From Nanobdellota archaeon (GTDB lineage Archaea; Nanobdellota; Nanobdellia; SCGC-AAA011-G17; GW2011-AR17), in assembly GCA_030018575.1 (NCBI GenBank), contig JASEIA010000080.1, forward strand, positions 1-6,765: a DNA stretch of 6,765 bases, given 5' to 3'. The notes beneath the pieces are model-generated. The model did no database searches. It saw only the letters and a program-made list of their open reading frames with translations, and was not told the DNA's origin. The position numbers and the translations under genes are program-made. Positions 5,604 through 6,765 of this stretch are shown one piece after another; position 1 is the stretch's first letter; the number at the start of each line of letters is the position of its first letter.

Positions 5604-6164
5604 ATGTTGAGAATAGGAACTGATAAAACAATCTTAAGGACGTTAAAAAAATCAGACGCCCCTCAGATTTGTGGGAACATATCTAAAGAAGTTGTTAGAT
5701 GGTTGCCAGATATCCCATACCCCTACAAGATTAAAGACGCTAATTTATATATAAAAAGAGCCATTGTTAATTTGGAGAATAAAAACGGATATGGTTTTGG
5801 AATTTTGTTTGGAGGAAAGATTGTAGGCACAGTTAGTTTAATGGAAGTAGATAAACACAAAAAAGCAAGGCTCGCTTATCTATTAAACAAAGACTATTGG
5901 AAAAAGGGTATAATGACTGAGGCAGTTAAGTTGGTCATATTATTTGGTTTTCAAAAACTGAAATTAAACAAAATCTATACGGGAGTTATTCCTGAAAACA
6001 AGGATTCATATTATCTTTTGAAGAAATTAAAGTTTAAAGAAGACGGAAAGAATAGAAAACACCTTTTTATTAGAGGGAGGTTTTATGATGAAATAATTAT
6101 GAGTCTATTAAAATCCGAATACGACAAAGTTAGAAAATATGGAATAACCCGCAGCGATTCCTAA
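5604..6164 (+). CDS. RimJ/RimL-type GNAT N-acetyltransferase
   Basis: This 186-residue protein is predicted to transfer an acetyl group from acetyl-CoA to an amine, either a protein N-terminus or a small molecule. The features visible are LRTLKKSDAPQI (11-22) at the N-terminus, VVRWLPDIPYPY (30-41) typical of RimL-like members, GGKIVGTVSL (70-79), the acetyl-CoA-binding loop YWKKGIMTEAVKLVI (98-112), ENKDSYYLLKKLKF (131-144) and the closing KSEYDKV. The length is complete for the family. It starts 1 base after the S66 stop with no clear Shine-Dalgarno, so it is probably translated by coupling. RimL and the GNAT domain of MccE are known to inactivate processed microcin C-like aminoacyl-nucleotides. 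That role here is inferred from the neighbour and the subfamily; ribosomal-protein or polyamine acetylation are alternatives. The last residues (ITRSDS) lie close to the start of a non-coding repeat region. Confidence 0.88.
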   Translation: MLRIGTDKTILRTLKKSDAPQICGNISKEVVRWLPDIPYPYKIKDANLYIKRAIVNLENKNGYGFGILFGGKIVGTVSLMEVDKHKKARLAYLLNKDYWKKGIMTEAVKLVILFGFQKLKLNKIYTGVIPENKDSYYLLKKLKFKEDGKNRKHLFIRGRFYDEIIMSLLKSEYDKVRKYGITRSDS

Positions 6165-6204
6165 ATGGTACAAAGGTAAGGGTTTATGGAACTTAACTGT
6201 GGCT

Positions 6205-6275
6205 GCTGTTATAGAAGCCCCATACGAGGCATTTCCTTGAAATGCCATTTGAGTTCTTAGGCGGTTAGTAACAGC
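6205..6275. repeat. Nested inverted repeat between convergent genes
   Basis: The 132-base gap 6165-6296 lies between the GNAT gene and the convergent transposase. An outer pair GCTGTTA (6205-6211) / TAACAGC (6269-6275), a short inner pair AGAA/TTCT (6213-6216/6254-6257) and a perfect 8-bp hairpin GGCATTTC-CTT-GAAATGCC (6228-6246) are nested in one another. It could be a bidirectional terminator, although no U-run follows, the subterminal end of the transposon to its right, or a structured RNA. No tRNA signature is present. Confidence 0.45.
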
Positions 6276-6296
6276 CCATTAAAGGCATACGCTTTT

Positions 6297-6765
6297 TCAT
6301 GGCCGGGCATTGTTCAGAGAGTTTAGTGCCTCAATCGTTTGCAATTCGCAGATACCTGCTTGTGAGGACTCTCTGTGCTCAGCACACGCTCTAAAGTTCT
6401 GTTTCAAATCACATAAGCATTGAAAAGTTTTAGCTGCATCATTAGCAGCTTTAAGTGTAGGGAAACTATAGGAATATTTGGCAAGAAATTTGTCAAGTTG
6501 TGCATTGTGTGATTCTGCATGATTATTTGTGATTTTCGGATAGAATTTTTTGTTTACCCAGAAGGGTTTGCCTTGAATCCCTGTGACAATATGGTTGCAT
6601 TGCCTGCCAAAGAGATGTGAAGCTTTGATATATGCTGGGGCACCATCTGATACAAATGCATCGCATATAACTCCCAAATTTCTCATCTTTACTAAAGACA
6701 TACGAACCAATTGTTTTGCCGACGTCAAATCTCTTGCCATTGTAACAATTGTTGCATATAAATTT
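6297..6765 (-). CDS. DDE transposase C-terminal part, IS6/IS240-like, partial at window edge
   Basis: The minus-strand frame is open from the right edge (LYATIVTMARDLTSAKQL...) to TGA at 6297-6299. The ATG at 6740 is therefore probably internal, and the N-terminus with the first catalytic Asp lies outside the window. The second Asp is in FVSDGAPAY and the Glu in ITNNHAESHNAQLDKF, matching the DDE_Tnp_IS240-type core, with 43 residues between them (longer than the ~34 of bacterial IS6). The tail is AENR-poor and ends LNSLNNARP. No frameshift is seen in the visible part, so it may be intact. The terminal repeats are not identified. GGTACAAAGG at 6167-6176, next to the GNAT stop, is a candidate inner end. 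Other DDE families with an N-x-x-E-S-x-N signature are possible. Confidence 0.72.
   Translation of the reverse strand, partial: NLYATIVTMARDLTSAKQLVRMSLVKMRNLGVICDAFVSDGAPAYIKASHLFGRQCNHIVTGIQGKPFWVNKKFYPKITNNHAESHNAQLDKFLAKYSYSFPTLKAANDAAKTFQCLCDLKQNFRACAEHRESSQAGICELQTIEALNSLNNARP

Noticed and set aside
4891..5631. Minus-strand open frames opposite the S66 and GNAT genes
   Set aside because: Antisense to genes with intact catalytic motifs, with no independent signals.
6181..6296. A tRNA or tRNA-like gene
   Set aside because: Stems are present, but there is no GTTCxANxC T-loop, no anticodon-arm geometry and no CCA-type end.
1..6765. CRISPR array or tandem direct repeats
   Set aside because: No regularly spaced repeats were seen by eye on either strand.

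Overview
The window looks like accessory DNA from an AT-rich archaeon. The best evidence is an archaeal-type promoter (a purine-rich BRE followed by TTTATAAA at 3296-3310, minus strand) at the right distance upstream of the leftward operon. Shine-Dalgarno sites are used by some genes (for example GGAGATGA before the nucleoside hydrolase). A DPANN-type host would fit the AT-rich, compact, gene-overlapping style, but that is inference. No rRNA, tRNA or informational marker is present to settle it.

Layout. Positions 1-136 (minus) hold a fragment of a glycoside-hydrolase-like gene. It overlaps, in another frame, the 3' end of a nucleoside hydrolase gene whose last ~28 residues appear to be an out-of-frame reading of that fragment. 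Positions 37-3229 form a tight leftward operon in the order methyltransferase with two SAM domains, protein-kinase-fold phosphotransferase, nucleoside hydrolase, with gaps of 6 and 4 bases. It has a recognisable promoter and a possible 9-residue leader ORF. Positions ~3332-4436 are a 5'-truncated IS3-family element on the plus strand. Its orfA is decayed, its orfB is intact with all three DDE residues, and only a right-hand inverted repeat is visible. Positions 4441-5602-6164 carry, on the plus strand, a small unrecognised ORF, an S66 (MccF-like) serine peptidase and a RimL-like GNAT acetyltransferase, with 11 bases of overlap and then a 1-base gap. Positions 6165-6296 are non-coding but contain a nested inverted repeat. 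Positions 6297-6765 (minus) are the C-terminal part of a second transposase (IS6/IS240-like DDE) that runs off the right edge.

How the genes may work together. The S66 peptidase plus GNAT pair resembles the two self-immunity activities of microcin C systems: MccF cleaves the peptidyl-nucleotide and the MccE C-terminal domain or RimL acetylates the processed toxin. The opposite operon combines a nucleoside hydrolase, a small-molecule or RNA kinase-fold enzyme and a double methyltransferase, all plausible for nucleoside or nucleotide modification. A speculative reading is a divergent island for making, modifying or resisting a nucleoside-type compound, now split by an IS3 element. The sequence shows the gene families and order; the shared pathway is inference.
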